Both the position numbers and the translations under genes were made by a program. 64,000 nucleotides of DNA from Lutimonas halocynthiae (lineage in GTDB: Bacteria > Bacteroidota > Bacteroidia > Flavobacteriales > Flavobacteriaceae): contig NZ_JAUFQO010000004.1 of NCBI RefSeq assembly GCF_030409835.1, forward strand, positions 806,001 to 870,000, read 5' to 3'. This document shows, piece after piece, positions 33,249 to 42,185 of this stretch. The notes below the pieces were generated by a model. The model made no database searches. It was not told the DNA's origin and saw only the letters and a list, made by a program, of their open reading frames with translations. Position 1 is the stretch's first letter; every line of letters starts with the position of its first letter.

Positions 33249-34775
33249 TTAATCCTTAACCAACTCAATTTCTCCTGGTTTCCACGATTTATCAAACCAT
33301 GGCTCTAGCGGACCATATATTCTAAGAAGAACGAACCACCCTTTGTTTTCAATGGTTTGGATCCAGTTTTTTTCTTTTCCTTCAGGTGATTTTGGCCCAA
33401 AGTACAGATCTACCGAACCATCACTGTTTTTTTCCAGATCACTGAGTTCACTATTCACACTAGGAAAAGGATTATCTGTTTCAAGCATACTTCTGGTTTG
33501 TGGGTCATACAATACAATTGACCAAAAATCTTTTACCGGTGGATTGGCAGGAATAGTAAGTTTATAGTTTTTTGAACCATCTAAATAATGTCCCTGGTCA
33601 TCTTTATATGTTGCTGCATATTGAGAACCAACCCCAACCATTTCAATTTCCATGGCAGGCGTAACCGCTGTGGCTATATAATGAAACAAGGTTCTTCCGT
33701 CAAGCTCGCGCGCATTGTTGGTTTGAAATTGATAGCCACCTAGAAAAGCGATGGTCCAATAGCTGTCTGGGTAGAGATAAATATCATTATTACGCGGGCT
33801 AAATGAAATAGATCTTGCCGTGGCATTACCTACTTTGACGGCATCTTCAAGGATTGCTTTTAATCGTGGGTCTGGATTAAATTCTTTTCCTTTTTCAATT
33901 CCTATTGACTTAAATATGCCTAAAATCTGAGGTTCAAACGCTTCTGAAGGCTCGTATTGAATGACCTCATTTAACTCTTCATAAAATTTAAAATCGTTGG
34001 CGTGTATCGTATTAAATCTTTTTCCTGACCAATCCATAAATACAGGTTCGGGTGGATTTTTTGTCTGGCTCAATAAATAAATATTGGTATTTGCCTTGAT
34101 GCTTTCCACTGCGGGTTTCGGATCTCCGTTTTGCAGGAAGCCTCTCCAAAATACAATGTTTTGGTAAGTTGGTGGTCGTACAACGAAATAGCCCTCAGGA
34201 ACGTTTCCTTCATAATCAGGAGGAAGCACCAAATATTTTCCACCCTTTCCTTTATCAGGGCCGGCATTACCGAGATCGGTGACATACCTAAAGAACATAT
34301 CGTTGATCATCCCTAGGGTATTTGGCGGGCTTTCTACAACTATCGGGCCTTCTTTCAAATCAAAGTGGCTGATGGTATAGACTGATTCTGTATTGGGCGT
34401 TAAAAATAAAGACTTTGAATCCATAAGATTCTCAAAAATGGCTATTTCACCAAGATCATTTACCCCTGCACCGCTAAATCCTTCAATCAAAGCATGCATA
34501 GAAGCCGCAGGTATACCGTTTAAAAAAGTTTCCATACCTCTGGTAAAGTCGAGGTTATCATAAACTTTTTCTACTGTCTCTTCTGATGGATAACCATCAA
34601 AATAATTAAGTGTGCCAAGCCTTTCTGTTTCTACTACCGATGGGGTAACAATGTGCTTTTTGATCGGCTCAATTTCTGTAGTTTCAGCCTTTACAACTGT
34701 TTTATCCTGATTCGTGCACGAAAAAAGGGAAAAAACTAAAAACAGTACTGCTAATTTGAAGATGTTGGTTTGCAT
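33249..34775 (-). CDS. DUF1254/DUF1214 domain lipoprotein (copy 1)
   Basis: 508 aa from ATG 34775, which gives the lipoprotein signal MQTNIFKLAVLFLVFSLFSC. The DUF1254 domain comes first (about 70-190: LFLTPNTESVYTISHFDL...). The C-terminal DUF1214 domain includes PPVKDFWSIVLYDPQTRSML and ends LLRIYGPLEPWFDKSWKPGEIELV. These widespread periplasmic proteins have no firmly established role. A second copy lies at 44456. It appears to be a single-gene unit. Confidence 0.85.
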   Translation of the reverse strand: MQTNIFKLAVLFLVFSLFSCTNQDKTVVKAETTEIEPIKKHIVTPSVVETERLGTLNYFDGYPSEETVEKVYDNLDFTRGMETFLNGIPAASMHALIEGFSGAGVNDLGEIAIFENLMDSKSLFLTPNTESVYTISHFDLKEGPIVVESPPNTLGMINDMFFRYVTDLGNAGPDKGKGGKYLVLPPDYEGNVPEGYFVVRPPTYQNIVFWRGFLQNGDPKPAVESIKANTNIYLLSQTKNPPEPVFMDWSGKRFNTIHANDFKFYEELNEVIQYEPSEAFEPQILGIFKSIGIEKGKEFNPDPRLKAILEDAVKVGNATARSISFSPRNNDIYLYPDSYWTIAFLGGYQFQTNNARELDGRTLFHYIATAVTPAMEIEMVGVGSQYAATYKDDQGHYLDGSKNYKLTIPANPPVKDFWSIVLYDPQTRSMLETDNPFPSVNSELSDLEKNSDGSVDLYFGPKSPEGKEKNWIQTIENKGWFVLLRIYGPLEPWFDKSWKPGEIELVKD

Positions 34776-34999
34776 AATATATTCATTTTCGGGGTTAAGT
34801 TCACTCTCAAGATATTCAGGCATCTATTGATTCGCTGGCAGGTGGGTCGAAAAAATACCAGTAGTAAACAATAGAAAACCCAATGGCCTGTTACTAACAA
34901 TACTACAAAGTAATATGGAATTATTGCATGATTTATGTCAGTGAAGTTTGCAAGGCACTTGAAGAATTCTACAACCTTAAAAAACCCTGCATAAACCCC

Positions 35000-36556
35000 T
35001 TATTCCTTTATAAATCGCTCTGTAACACTACCCTGTTCTGCGATGATTCTTATCAAATACAAACCTTTATTCACTGATGACACGTCCACAGCATCTTTAG
35101 GATAAGGCCACTGCATCAACCGTTGCCCAATGGTAGAATAAAGTTCAACACTTTCAATTGGAACCTGTGAATTAATGTAAAGCATCTGCTCTGCCGGATT
35201 TGGATAGAAGACCAGGCCTTCTTGCAACACTTCATCGTCAACCGCCAATGCATAGAAACAATCTTCAGCAAAAGAGGTGGTATCATCTCTGTTTTTCCAA
35301 TTAGTCGTAGCATAAATAGCATCGTCTACCTGGATACAGCCCAGGTTTGGGTTGTTAGTGGTATTAATGTCATTAATATTCTCATTATTCCCATTTTGGA
35401 GATTTAAGGAGAATAAATTATTATTTGCACAAGCTACCCACGCCAAATTCACATTGGTACTGAGATCTAAATCCTCCAGTTTATTATTGTCACATTCAAA
35501 TTGATTCAGCGTTATGGCACCGGTTGTGATCAAAGAGGTCAATTGATTATCACTGGCAGAGATGGTAAACAAATCCGGATGCTTCGTCAAATCTAAAGAA
35601 GTGAGTTGATTACCCCAGCATATAAGCAGAACGAGCGCCTCGTTTTCACTCAAATCTAATGTTGTCAGCTCATTTTCACTGCAATACAAGAATTCGAGCT
35701 TGTTAGCTCCGGTAGTAATCAATTCTTGCAGCTTTCCATTAGTACAGAATAGTGTTTGAAGGTTTTGGTTGCTGCTAAAATCTAAACGCGTCAGCTGATT
35801 GTTTTCAGCATCAAATTCCGTTAAATTTACCAACCCTTCCAGATCTAATTCCGTAAATGGATTCATACCGCAATGCAGGTCTCTTAAATTGATGTTTTCA
35901 GTTAAAGAAAGGGAAGCCAGTGAATTCTCAGAACATTCTAAAAATTCAAGTGCATCCGCACCTGCGGTTAAAAGTTCGGTCATTTGATTGTTATGAACAT
36001 AAACGGTTTTAAGAGAGCCGTTTGAACCTAAATTCAACGAGTTAATCTGATTAAAACTTACCCATAAGGTTTCCAGCTCCACATTATTACTTAGATTAAG
36101 CGCTGTTAATTTGTTTTCTTGGGCAAAAAATTCCTTTAACCTGTTGTTTTGATTCAGGTCAATGGAATTGAGCAGGTTACCGCCGCAATCTAAGACCTCC
36201 AGCAGTATATTCTGGCTTAGATCCAGTTGTTCCAAAACATTCGAGTCACATTTGAGCTCCTTCAAATTAGTATTCTTTGCAAGATCAAGTGCACTGAGCC
36301 GATTGTCAGTTAAATGAAGCTTCTCCAACATTATAAAATCTTCAATGCCTGTGAGATCAGAAATAAACTGGCTGCGCAGGTCTAATGAAGTAAGGCCAGA
36401 AATATTTGAAGTAAGTACATAATCATCCAACTCGTCATCATATCCTAAATTGATCAGTGATACTTCAAAATTATTATCCGGCACATAGGTAACTTGACCT
36501 AGTAAAGTTCCTGTTAATAGTAAAACAAAAAAACGGAGTTTGTAAAAATGCCTCAT
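35000..36556 (-). CDS. Secreted leucine-rich-repeat protein with a type IX secretion sorting domain
   Basis: 518 aa. Signal peptide at 1-20, then about 17 LRR units of about 21 residues of the form LDLS.N..L..L.C..N.L (about 45-400). A linker follows, and the C-terminal sorting domain (about 435-518) starts LVFYPNPAEQMLYINS and ends KGLYLIRIIAEQG...ERFIKE. The C-terminal domain directs the protein through the gliding-associated type IX system to the surface. The LRR array suggests binding to protein or glycan partners. A perfect FNR-type palindrome lies 79 bp upstream. Confidence 0.92.
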   Translation of the reverse strand: MRHFYKLRFFVLLLTGTLLGQVTYVPDNNFEVSLINLGYDDELDDYVLTSNISGLTSLDLRSQFISDLTGIEDFIMLEKLHLTDNRLSALDLAKNTNLKELKCDSNVLEQLDLSQNILLEVLDCGGNLLNSIDLNQNNRLKEFFAQENKLTALNLSNNVELETLWVSFNQINSLNLGSNGSLKTVYVHNNQMTELLTAGADALEFLECSENSLASLSLTENINLRDLHCGMNPFTELDLEGLVNLTEFDAENNQLTRLDFSSNQNLQTLFCTNGKLQELITTGANKLEFLYCSENELTTLDLSENEALVLLICWGNQLTSLDLTKHPDLFTISASDNQLTSLITTGAITLNQFECDNNKLEDLDLSTNVNLAWVACANNNLFSLNLQNGNNENINDINTTNNPNLGCIQVDDAIYATTNWKNRDDTTSFAEDCFYALAVDDEVLQEGLVFYPNPAEQMLYINSQVPIESVELYSTIGQRLMQWPYPKDAVDVSSVNKGLYLIRIIAEQGSVTERFIKE

Positions 36557-36634
36557 AACTTTACTAATTAAGATTCAATTATTAAAGTTAATAAGGCTTC
36601 TTTCTTATAACGATGATGCGAATCAAGACCCAAA

Positions 36635-36648
36635 TTGATTCTAGTCAA
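36635..36648. promoter_or_regulatory. FNR-type palindrome TTGATTCTAGTCAA
   Basis: A perfect TTGAY-N4-RTCAA site between the LRR gene and the end of the membrane-protein gene. Unlike the five class II sites, no TAnnTTTA box sits 22 bp towards the LRR gene, so activity is uncertain. Confidence 0.4.
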
Positions 36649-36681
36649 TATCGCTTTATAGGTGATAATTAAAAATAGTTC

Positions 36682-37494
36682 CTAGGCGCTTTTATTCAAC
36701 AATTCCTGACCCAGTAAGTAAGCCAAAGTCATTCCATAGAGAAAATTAGAGATCCCTACCTCGATTCCATGCACCATTCTAATATTTGCCGGCATAAACT
36801 CATTGGGTGAGATCAACGGCGCAATGCCTCCAATAACTGAAAACACCAGTCCTATGATCAGGGCCTTTTTGATTTGTGGCAACTTCAAGGTTCGCAGCAT
36901 CAAGATGGCTACCAGCACAAATAAGAGTCCTCTTGGAAACTGGGTGAAGATCATCACATCCACCGCTGGCAGTTTTCCTTCGTAAAAAGACATAAGGTCA
37001 GGATAGGTGGCTTGTAAGATCATACCGGCACCAATATAAAAGATCAAATAGATAAAAATGCCCAGTGCTCCCCTCCAGATCCAGCTGAATACGGATCGTT
37101 TTTTGAATTGCAATGCTTCTGAACTTCCCTCCCATTTATTGAGGAGCAGCACAAATAACGGCGCAAAAATGGATGCAATAAACAGGCCTTGAAGTATTTC
37201 TTTGGTCGTTTCTGCTCGGTCTGTAACATTAAATATATATGCTTCAATTAATATATTGAAGTGACCAATGATATAATAAATAAAAAATACCGAAAGCGCC
37301 AGTTTCATCCCTCTTAAACTTGAATTAGACACATAAAAACCCAGTAGGATTACGATGAAGACATTAGAAACTACAGCCCACAAATTCAGCGAATCCAGCG
37401 TAGTATCCGATAAGAACAATGCATCAAAAATAAAGTATAAAACAGGTATAATTATTGACGCTACTAACAATTTTAAATAATAATGAAGTTTCAT
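36682..37494 (-). CDS. Polytopic membrane protein of unknown function, in operon with PadR
   Basis: 270 aa with about eight hydrophobic segments spread along the whole length and short loops. No catalytic motif is seen. The gene begins 11 bp after padR, so the repressor probably controls it. PadR partners are often transporters or membrane stress proteins. A small ORF-free gap follows. I do not recognise a named family. Confidence 0.8.
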   Translation of the reverse strand: MKLHYYLKLLVASIIIPVLYFIFDALFLSDTTLDSLNLWAVVSNVFIVILLGFYVSNSSLRGMKLALSVFFIYYIIGHFNILIEAYIFNVTDRAETTKEILQGLFIASIFAPLFVLLLNKWEGSSEALQFKKRSVFSWIWRGALGIFIYLIFYIGAGMILQATYPDLMSFYEGKLPAVDVMIFTQFPRGLLFVLVAILMLRTLKLPQIKKALIIGLVFSVIGGIAPLISPNEFMPANIRMVHGIEVGISNFLYGMTLAYLLGQELLNKSA

Positions 37495-37505
37495 AATAGT
37501 TCATT

Positions 37506-38042
37506 TTAGGTTAATACTGAGATCGTATTCTTACACCATTTTAAGGTAGTTTTGTTTGACTCAATGCCATGTTGAAAAGCGAGCCTGGCATGCAAGGGCA
37601 TATTGTTTGATTCATTGCTGTAAAATGTTTGAAGATCTTGAATATATGTTTTTAACAAGTCTTGAAAAGAATGAAGAAAAATGATTTTCTGCTCTTTATT
37701 GACCAAGGTCTCCATAAATGCAAATCGAAGTAAAAGTTCATCTGTTTTCTTTTCAACTTCTTTTTTTTCAATGGGTTGTATCAACCATTCTTTAAGCCTT
37801 AAAAGCCCCTTTTGAGTGATTTGAAATCGTGTTTTTGCTGTATCTTTTTGTAAAACCTTTTCTGCCAGTTCAAATTTCTCTAACCTTTTGATGGCAGGGT
37901 AGATTGTTCCCGGGCTGTTACTATAATTACCCATTGCTGTTTCCTCAAACACTTTTCGAATACCATAGCCTGATAAAGGCTGATCCTGAATCAATCCGAG
38001 TATTGCAAAATCTAATAATGTTGGTTTAATATCTTTTTTCAT
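37506..38042 (-). CDS. PadR family transcriptional repressor
   Basis: 178 aa. N-terminal winged helix (about 8-85: LDFAILGLIQDQPLSGYGIR, then YSNSPGTIYPAIKRLEKFEL) and a C-terminal helical dimerisation domain with FAFMETL. PadR proteins repress nearby genes until an effector or stress releases them. Two 14-bp inverted operators lie directly before its start, and a membrane-protein gene follows 11 bp after its stop, so it probably autoregulates a two-gene operon. Confidence 0.9.
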   Translation of the reverse strand: MKKDIKPTLLDFAILGLIQDQPLSGYGIRKVFEETAMGNYSNSPGTIYPAIKRLEKFELAEKVLQKDTAKTRFQITQKGLLRLKEWLIQPIEKKEVEKKTDELLLRFAFMETLVNKEQKIIFLHSFQDLLKTYIQDLQTFYSNESNNMPLHARLAFQHGIESNKTTLKWCKNTISVLT

Positions 38043-38044
38043 AA

Positions 38045-38084
38045 TAGTACGATTCGTACTACGAATATAATACGAATCGTACTA
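38045..38084. promoter_or_regulatory. PadR operator: 14-bp inverted repeats
   Basis: TAGTACGATTCGTA (38045-38058) and TACGAATCGTACTA (38071-38084) are exact inverted copies 12 bp apart; each is itself nearly palindromic (AGTACGA-t-TCGTACT). They lie 3 bp before the padR start codon, over the likely promoter. Confidence 0.75.
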
Positions 38085-38182
38085 AATAACAAATTTATTT
38101 TAAAATATTATTCTTTTCGTTAGGTAAGGACAAAGAATAAGCAAAAAGCATAAACTTCAAAAAATCAAAATCAACAATCCCA

Positions 38183-38226
38183 ATGACCACCATCAATGTA
38201 AAAACCCCACTCACGATTTATCTTTA
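38183..38226 (+). promoter_or_regulatory. FNR/CRP-type site and -7 box of the lipoprotein pair
   Basis: ATGACCACCATCAA (38183-38196), 22 bp, TATCTTTA (38219-38226). The gene starts at 38255. Same spacing as the three stress-gene promoters. Confidence 0.6.
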
Positions 38227-38254
38227 AGGCTATAGAACTTAAAAATGAACGGTC

Positions 38255-38785
38255 ATGAACAAACTAAAGAATTTAGTATCTCGGTTTTTCATCCTATCTA
38301 CATGCATAGGCTTGGTGATTTCTTACAACAGTTGTGAATCAGACCAAAAGGATAAGGATCTAATTGTGGCCCAAACCTTCCTTGAAAAACATGATGGAAG
38401 CAAATGGACGGTCATTGAAGAGGATATGCGCATTTATGTAAGACTTAATGACGACATAGACAAGGATATGGAGATATGGATAGCTGAGTTGGGATTTGAG
38501 GAACTGATGGCCGCTAAAGAATGTTTCTATTATAGTCAAGAGCTATTGAACACCGAAGAAGTAGAAGTGCTTGAAAATTTTGGAGGCAAACTGGAATTCA
38601 CCCACCTTGATAATGGAACCTGGACTTTTAGTATAGACGGAGATCGCCTAAAATTGGAGTTTGAAACCTTAAACAATGTCAAGAAGACTGTCTATTTTTC
38701 TAAAACCAAAGAAAATGTTGATGAGCTTGGCAGATGTCCTGAAGAAAGAAACAAAGGCGTTTTTGACTGGAAGTTTTTGAAATAA
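38255..38785 (+). CDS. Putative lipoprotein (tandem paralogue A)
   Basis: 176 aa. Signal peptide with lipobox-like SYNSCESD at about residues 24-31. The body is acidic and beta-rich, with DGSKWTVIEEDMRIYVRLND and a late GTWTFSIDGDRLKLEF. The next gene is a clear paralogue with the same layout. No named family is recognised. Its promoter carries the class II FNR-type site shared with the universal stress genes, suggesting a role under the same condition. Confidence 0.75.
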   Translation: MNKLKNLVSRFFILSTCIGLVISYNSCESDQKDKDLIVAQTFLEKHDGSKWTVIEEDMRIYVRLNDDIDKDMEIWIAELGFEELMAAKECFYYSQELLNTEEVEVLENFGGKLEFTHLDNGTWTFSIDGDRLKLEFETLNNVKKTVYFSKTKENVDELGRCPEERNKGVFDWKFLK

Positions 38786-38828
38786 GAAAAGAAGTGTTGT
38801 TTGAAGTTAAATCTAAAAAAAAACAATC

Positions 38829-39341
38829 ATGAGCAAAATAAAAAATACAGTAATTAGATATCTAATACTTTTTACCTGTATTGGATTGTTGGCATCAATT
38901 AGTAATTGTACTTCAGATGATAAGGATGATGAAATAGTGAATCAAACTTTTCTTGAAAAACAAGATGGCACAAAATGGAAGATTACTGAAGATGAAGGGG
39001 TTATTTATATGAGAATCAACAACAATATGAATAAACCAATTGAACTTTGGATCTCTGAAATAGAGTTTGAAAAAGGTATGGTTGATGATGATTGTTACTA
39101 TTACAGCGATGACTTGTTAGAAATAGAAGAAATGGAGATTCTTGAAAATTCAGCCAATAACCTGACCTTTACTTACCTCGGTAACGAAACCTGGACACTC
39201 ACTATAGAAAACAATCGATTGAAAATGGTATTTACCAATATGAGCGGCCTCCAAGACGCAATGTATATGGATAAAGCCAATGATGACGTTGATAGCTTTG
39301 AGATTTGCGCTGAAGAATTTAAGCTTCGTTTAGGAGAATAA
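38829..39341 (+). CDS. Putative lipoprotein (tandem paralogue B)
   Basis: 170 aa. Signal peptide and lipobox-like SNCTSD, then a body matching paralogue A throughout (FLEKQDGTKWKITEDEG, ETWTLTIENNRLKMVF). It starts 43 bp after A with no promoter evident between, so the two probably form an operon arisen by tandem duplication. Function unknown. Confidence 0.75.
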   Translation: MSKIKNTVIRYLILFTCIGLLASISNCTSDDKDDEIVNQTFLEKQDGTKWKITEDEGVIYMRINNNMNKPIELWISEIEFEKGMVDDDCYYYSDDLLEIEEMEILENSANNLTFTYLGNETWTLTIENNRLKMVFTNMSGLQDAMYMDKANDDVDSFEICAEEFKLRLGE

Positions 39342-39387
39342 ATGATTTTTGAATATCGAACCTCGAACAAGGAATATCGAATGTCGA

Positions 39388-39592
39388 AGTGTTCTTGCAC
39401 TAGAATCATTCTTTGGAACGTGCCGCTGCACGCTAGCAATAATGAACGTAGCAACGGAAGTGCGTTCGGACTGAAAGGGAGAACAAGCATGTAGTTGCGA
39501 GAGTGAATGATACGAAGTAATTGCCTCGTGCAGTGACTCCTTTTTTTGGTTCTTTTTTTGGAGGGGCAAAAAAATGAACAAAGAATATCATC
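39388..39592 (-). repeat. Family E intergenic repeat, copy 3 (inverted, empty site)
   Basis: Inverted copy of the element at 5561 and 7066. On the minus strand the A-run between GAACC and GGAG is continuous, without the 20-bp palindrome. The three-frame ORFs crossing it are repeat-derived. The gap 39342-39645 holds nothing else. Confidence 0.8.
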
Positions 39593-39645
39593 CTTTATGT
39601 AAATAAAGAAACCTTGCTTCAAAATAAAAAAATAAAAAACACCCC

Positions 39646-40014
39646 TTAAGAAGAAACTGAATTAAGAACAGCATTCTCCTCCTCCGTCAACAACCTCGAA
39701 TGAATAATAAACCGCAAGCCTAGCGGAATTTCGAGTGAAAAACTTGAGCCTCTGCCCTCTGTGATATCAACGGTTAAATGCGTGTGTTTCCAATAGTCAA
39801 ATTGGTCTTGATTCATATAATAATTTACACCGTCTAACTGACCAAGTAAAATATCACTATCGTCTAAGTACAGATCTCCTTCTTCTAAAATCATAGGTGA
39901 TGAACCATCACAACAACCACCACTTTGATGGAAGATTAAATCGCCGTGCTTTGCTTTAAGTTCATTTAAAACAGCGACGGCTTTTTCAGTAATGGCAACC
40001 CTTTCATATTTCAT
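39646..40014 (-). CDS. DUF779 domain protein
   Basis: 122 aa, cytoplasmic. Contains a cysteine-rich HQSGGCCDGSSPMI (about 28-41), followed by LYLDDSDILLGQLDG and FYWKHT-type residues, matching DUF779. These proteins accompany acetaldehyde dehydrogenase genes, as here, and are presumed accessory factors for alcohol or aldehyde oxidation; the mechanism is unknown. The dehydrogenase gene lies upstream on the same strand. A strong hairpin terminator separates them, so this gene may depend on read-through or its own promoter. Confidence 0.85.
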   Translation of the reverse strand: MKYERVAITEKAVAVLNELKAKHGDLIFHQSGGCCDGSSPMILEEGDLYLDDSDILLGQLDGVNYYMNQDQFDYWKHTHLTVDITEGRGSSFSLEIPLGLRFIIHSRLLTEEENAVLNSVSS

Positions 40015-40033
40015 AATGACAGTATAAAAATCA

Positions 40034-40062
40034 AAAAGACTGACTGATACAGTCAGTCTTTT
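40034..40062 (-). terminator. Rho-independent terminator after the aldehyde dehydrogenase gene
   Basis: Arms AAAAGACTGACT (40034-40045) and AGTCAGTCTTTT (40051-40062) are perfectly complementary with a 5-base loop and A/T tracts on both sides. It lies 21 bp after the aldehyde dehydrogenase stop and 19 bp before the DUF779 start. Confidence 0.8.
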
Positions 40063-40083
40063 CGTTTTGTTAATCTCTAGTTT

Positions 40084-41583
40084 CTAAAAGAATCCTAATT
40101 TATTTTTATCATAAGAAATCAGCATATTTTTAGTCTGACGGTAATGATTCATCATCATCAAATGATTCTCTCTACCAAATCCTGATTTTTTATAGCCTCC
40201 AAAAGGAGCGTGAGCCGGGTAGGCATGATAACAGTTTACCCAAACCCTACCAGCTTTAATAGCCCTTGGAATTTGATATAATTGATGTGCATCTCTGGTC
40301 CAGACACCTGCACCTAATCCGTAAAGGGTATCATTTGCAATAGCAATGGCATCCGCTTCGTCTTTAAACTTCGTTACTGCAACAACAGGTCCAAAAATTT
40401 CTTCCTGAAAAATGCGCATTTTATTATGCCCTTCTAAAATAGTAGGCTGCACGTAAAAACCATTGGCTAAATCACCCTCTAATTTGCAAGCTCCGCCACC
40501 AGTAAGCACTTTAGCACCCTCTTCCTTGCCTATATTAATATAAGAAAGAATCTTTTCGTACTGGTCATTAGAGGCTTGTGCCCCAAGCATACAAGTAGAA
40601 TCATAAGGACTGTTCTGAACGATCGCATTAGTTCTGGCGATCACTTTTTCCATAAAAGCATCATATATATCTTCTTGTACTAATAACCTTGACGGACAGG
40701 TACAAACTTCACCTTGGTTAAAGGCAAATAAAACAGCCCCTTCAATGGCTTTGTCTAAAAAGGCATCATCCTCATCCATCACAGAATTGAAGAAAATATT
40801 AGGCGACTTACCCCCTAATTCCATCGTTACAGGATTTATATTTTTAGAAGCATATTGCATAATTAATTGACCCGTTGTGGTTTCACCTGTAAAGGCTACT
40901 TTATCAACTCCTGAATGAGATGCTAAAGGTTTCCCTGCTTCGGGACCAAATCCATGCACAATATTGATAACACCCGGAGGAAATATATCAGCAATCTTTT
41001 CCATTAACAAAGTAGCTGTTGATGGTGTTTGTTCAGCTGGTTTTAAAACCACACAGTTTCCTGCGGCCAATGCAGGTGGTAGTTTCCACGAAAGCATTAA
41101 CATCGGAAAATTCCAGGGAATAATTTGTCCTATTACGCCCAAAGGCTCTTTTATATTCATTGAAAGCGTGTTGGCATCTAATTCAGTTGCCGAACCCTCT
41201 TCTGCTCTAATAACGGCTGCAAAATAGCGCCAGTGGTCAATCGCCAATGGAATATCAGCATTTATTGTTTCTCTAATAGGTTTACCATTGTCGCAAGTTT
41301 CCATCACAGCAAACTCCTCTAGGTTTGCTTCCATCACATCAGCTACTTTATTGAGCATTGCGGCTCGTTCAGCAGCAGATGTATTTCCCCAAGCCTCTTT
41401 TGCCGCATTAGCTGCTGCTACAGCAAGATCTACATCCTCTTTTTGCGAACGCGGATACTTTGCTATAAGAGAATTGTCAATTGGGGAAGGATTATCAAAA
41501 TACCCACCACCAACCGGTTCCATAAATTTTCCATTGATAAAATTACCGTACTTTTCTTTGAACTTTGGTTTAGAATAACTCAT
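40084..41583 (-). CDS. aldB: NAD-dependent aldehyde (acetaldehyde) dehydrogenase
   Basis: 499 aa from ATG 41583 ([20 protein letters not shown]); 12 upstream codons are open but unlike the family. NAD-binding and catalytic regions are complete: [32 protein letters not shown] with the general-base Glu, and [12 protein letters not shown] with the catalytic Cys. The C-terminus [20 protein letters not shown] is typical of the AldB/ExaC branch. It oxidises acetaldehyde and similar aldehydes to acids. The DUF779 partner downstream supports this branch. A strong terminator follows. Confidence 0.93.
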   Translation of the reverse strand: MSYSKPKFKEKYGNFINGKFMEPVGGGYFDNPSPIDNSLIAKYPRSQKEDVDLAVAAANAAKEAWGNTSAAERAAMLNKVADVMEANLEEFAVMETCDNGKPIRETINADIPLAIDHWRYFAAVIRAEEGSATELDANTLSMNIKEPLGVIGQIIPWNFPMLMLSWKLPPALAAGNCVVLKPAEQTPSTATLLMEKIADIFPPGVINIVHGFGPEAGKPLASHSGVDKVAFTGETTTGQLIMQYASKNINPVTMELGGKSPNIFFNSVMDEDDAFLDKAIEGAVLFAFNQGEVCTCPSRLLVQEDIYDAFMEKVIARTNAIVQNSPYDSTCMLGAQASNDQYEKILSYINIGKEEGAKVLTGGGACKLEGDLANGFYVQPTILEGHNKMRIFQEEIFGPVVAVTKFKDEADAIAIANDTLYGLGAGVWTRDAHQLYQIPRAIKAGRVWVNCYHAYPAHAPFGGYKKSGFGRENHLMMMNHYRQTKNMLISYDKNKLGFF

Positions 41584-42185
41584 TTGATATGTATTTAAAA
41601 TGTTGATTAATAGCGGCAAACGATTTGAAACTATATAAATTTACATATTTTTTAGGGGATAATTTGCATAGCTGGAACGAATTCAGGGAAAATCGTATAG
41701 ATGTATTTGAATTTTGAATGCTTGTTGACGAGAAGTAAGGGATTGGAGAATGAAGATTGGAGATTGGAGATTGGAGATTGGAGATTTTTGATTTAAGAAG
41801 TAAACTCGCCAACAAAATTGTTGTTTAGATCGAAATCGGCCTTTTTGATTCCTGCCTGCCGGCAGGCAGGGATTGGAGATTGAAGATTGGAGATTTGAGA
41901 TTTGAGATTTTTGAAGTGTTCTACCAAAAACAATTGTTATCGGAAGGCAGTCGACCTCTTTAAATTCTCGTTTTAGCTTCTGACTTATTTTAAAAGGGAA
42001 GAGGAGCAGCCGTCAAGTGAAACGACTCAGGCTGCGGCGGAGAAAATAAGGAGGAAAAGCTACAGAGAAATCGAAGATTCAGCGGAGCTAATTAAAAGCA
42101 GTCTTGATTTTTTCGTTCTTTTGCATCAAGGCAAAAGGACAAATAAAAAATATCTTACGAATTTTTGTTTTATTAAAACAAAAAT
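41584..42185. other. 602-bp repeat-filled gap
   Basis: Leader of the aldehyde dehydrogenase gene, then gattggag heptamer tracts at 41755-41785 and 41875-41900, a perfect 20-bp palindrome at 41851-41870, and a family G element at 41968-42142. No gene. Confidence 0.7.
41968..42142 (+). repeat. Family G nested-hairpin element, copy 2
   Basis: All three stems are perfect: TAGCTT (41974-41979) with AAGCTA (42057-42062), CTTATTTT (41984-41991) with AAAATAAG (42043-42050), and GCAGCC (42006-42011) with GGCTGC (42030-42035). The final cttttgcatcaaggcaaaag hairpin lies at about 42118-42137. Confidence 0.85.

Noticed and set aside
35000-36556. Antisense frames within the LRR gene and in hsdR, hsdM and cocE
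   Set aside because: They are shadows of strongly supported genes, with no family signal of their own.
36635-36648. Sixth member of the FNR-type regulon (LRR gene)
   Set aside because: The palindrome is perfect, but no matching -7 box is found at the 22-bp distance seen in the other five; kept only as a weak site.
41755-41785. Heptamer tracts as a CRISPR or iteron origin
   Set aside because: Simple 7-bp slippage-type repeats spread over many gaps, with no replication or cas gene beside them.
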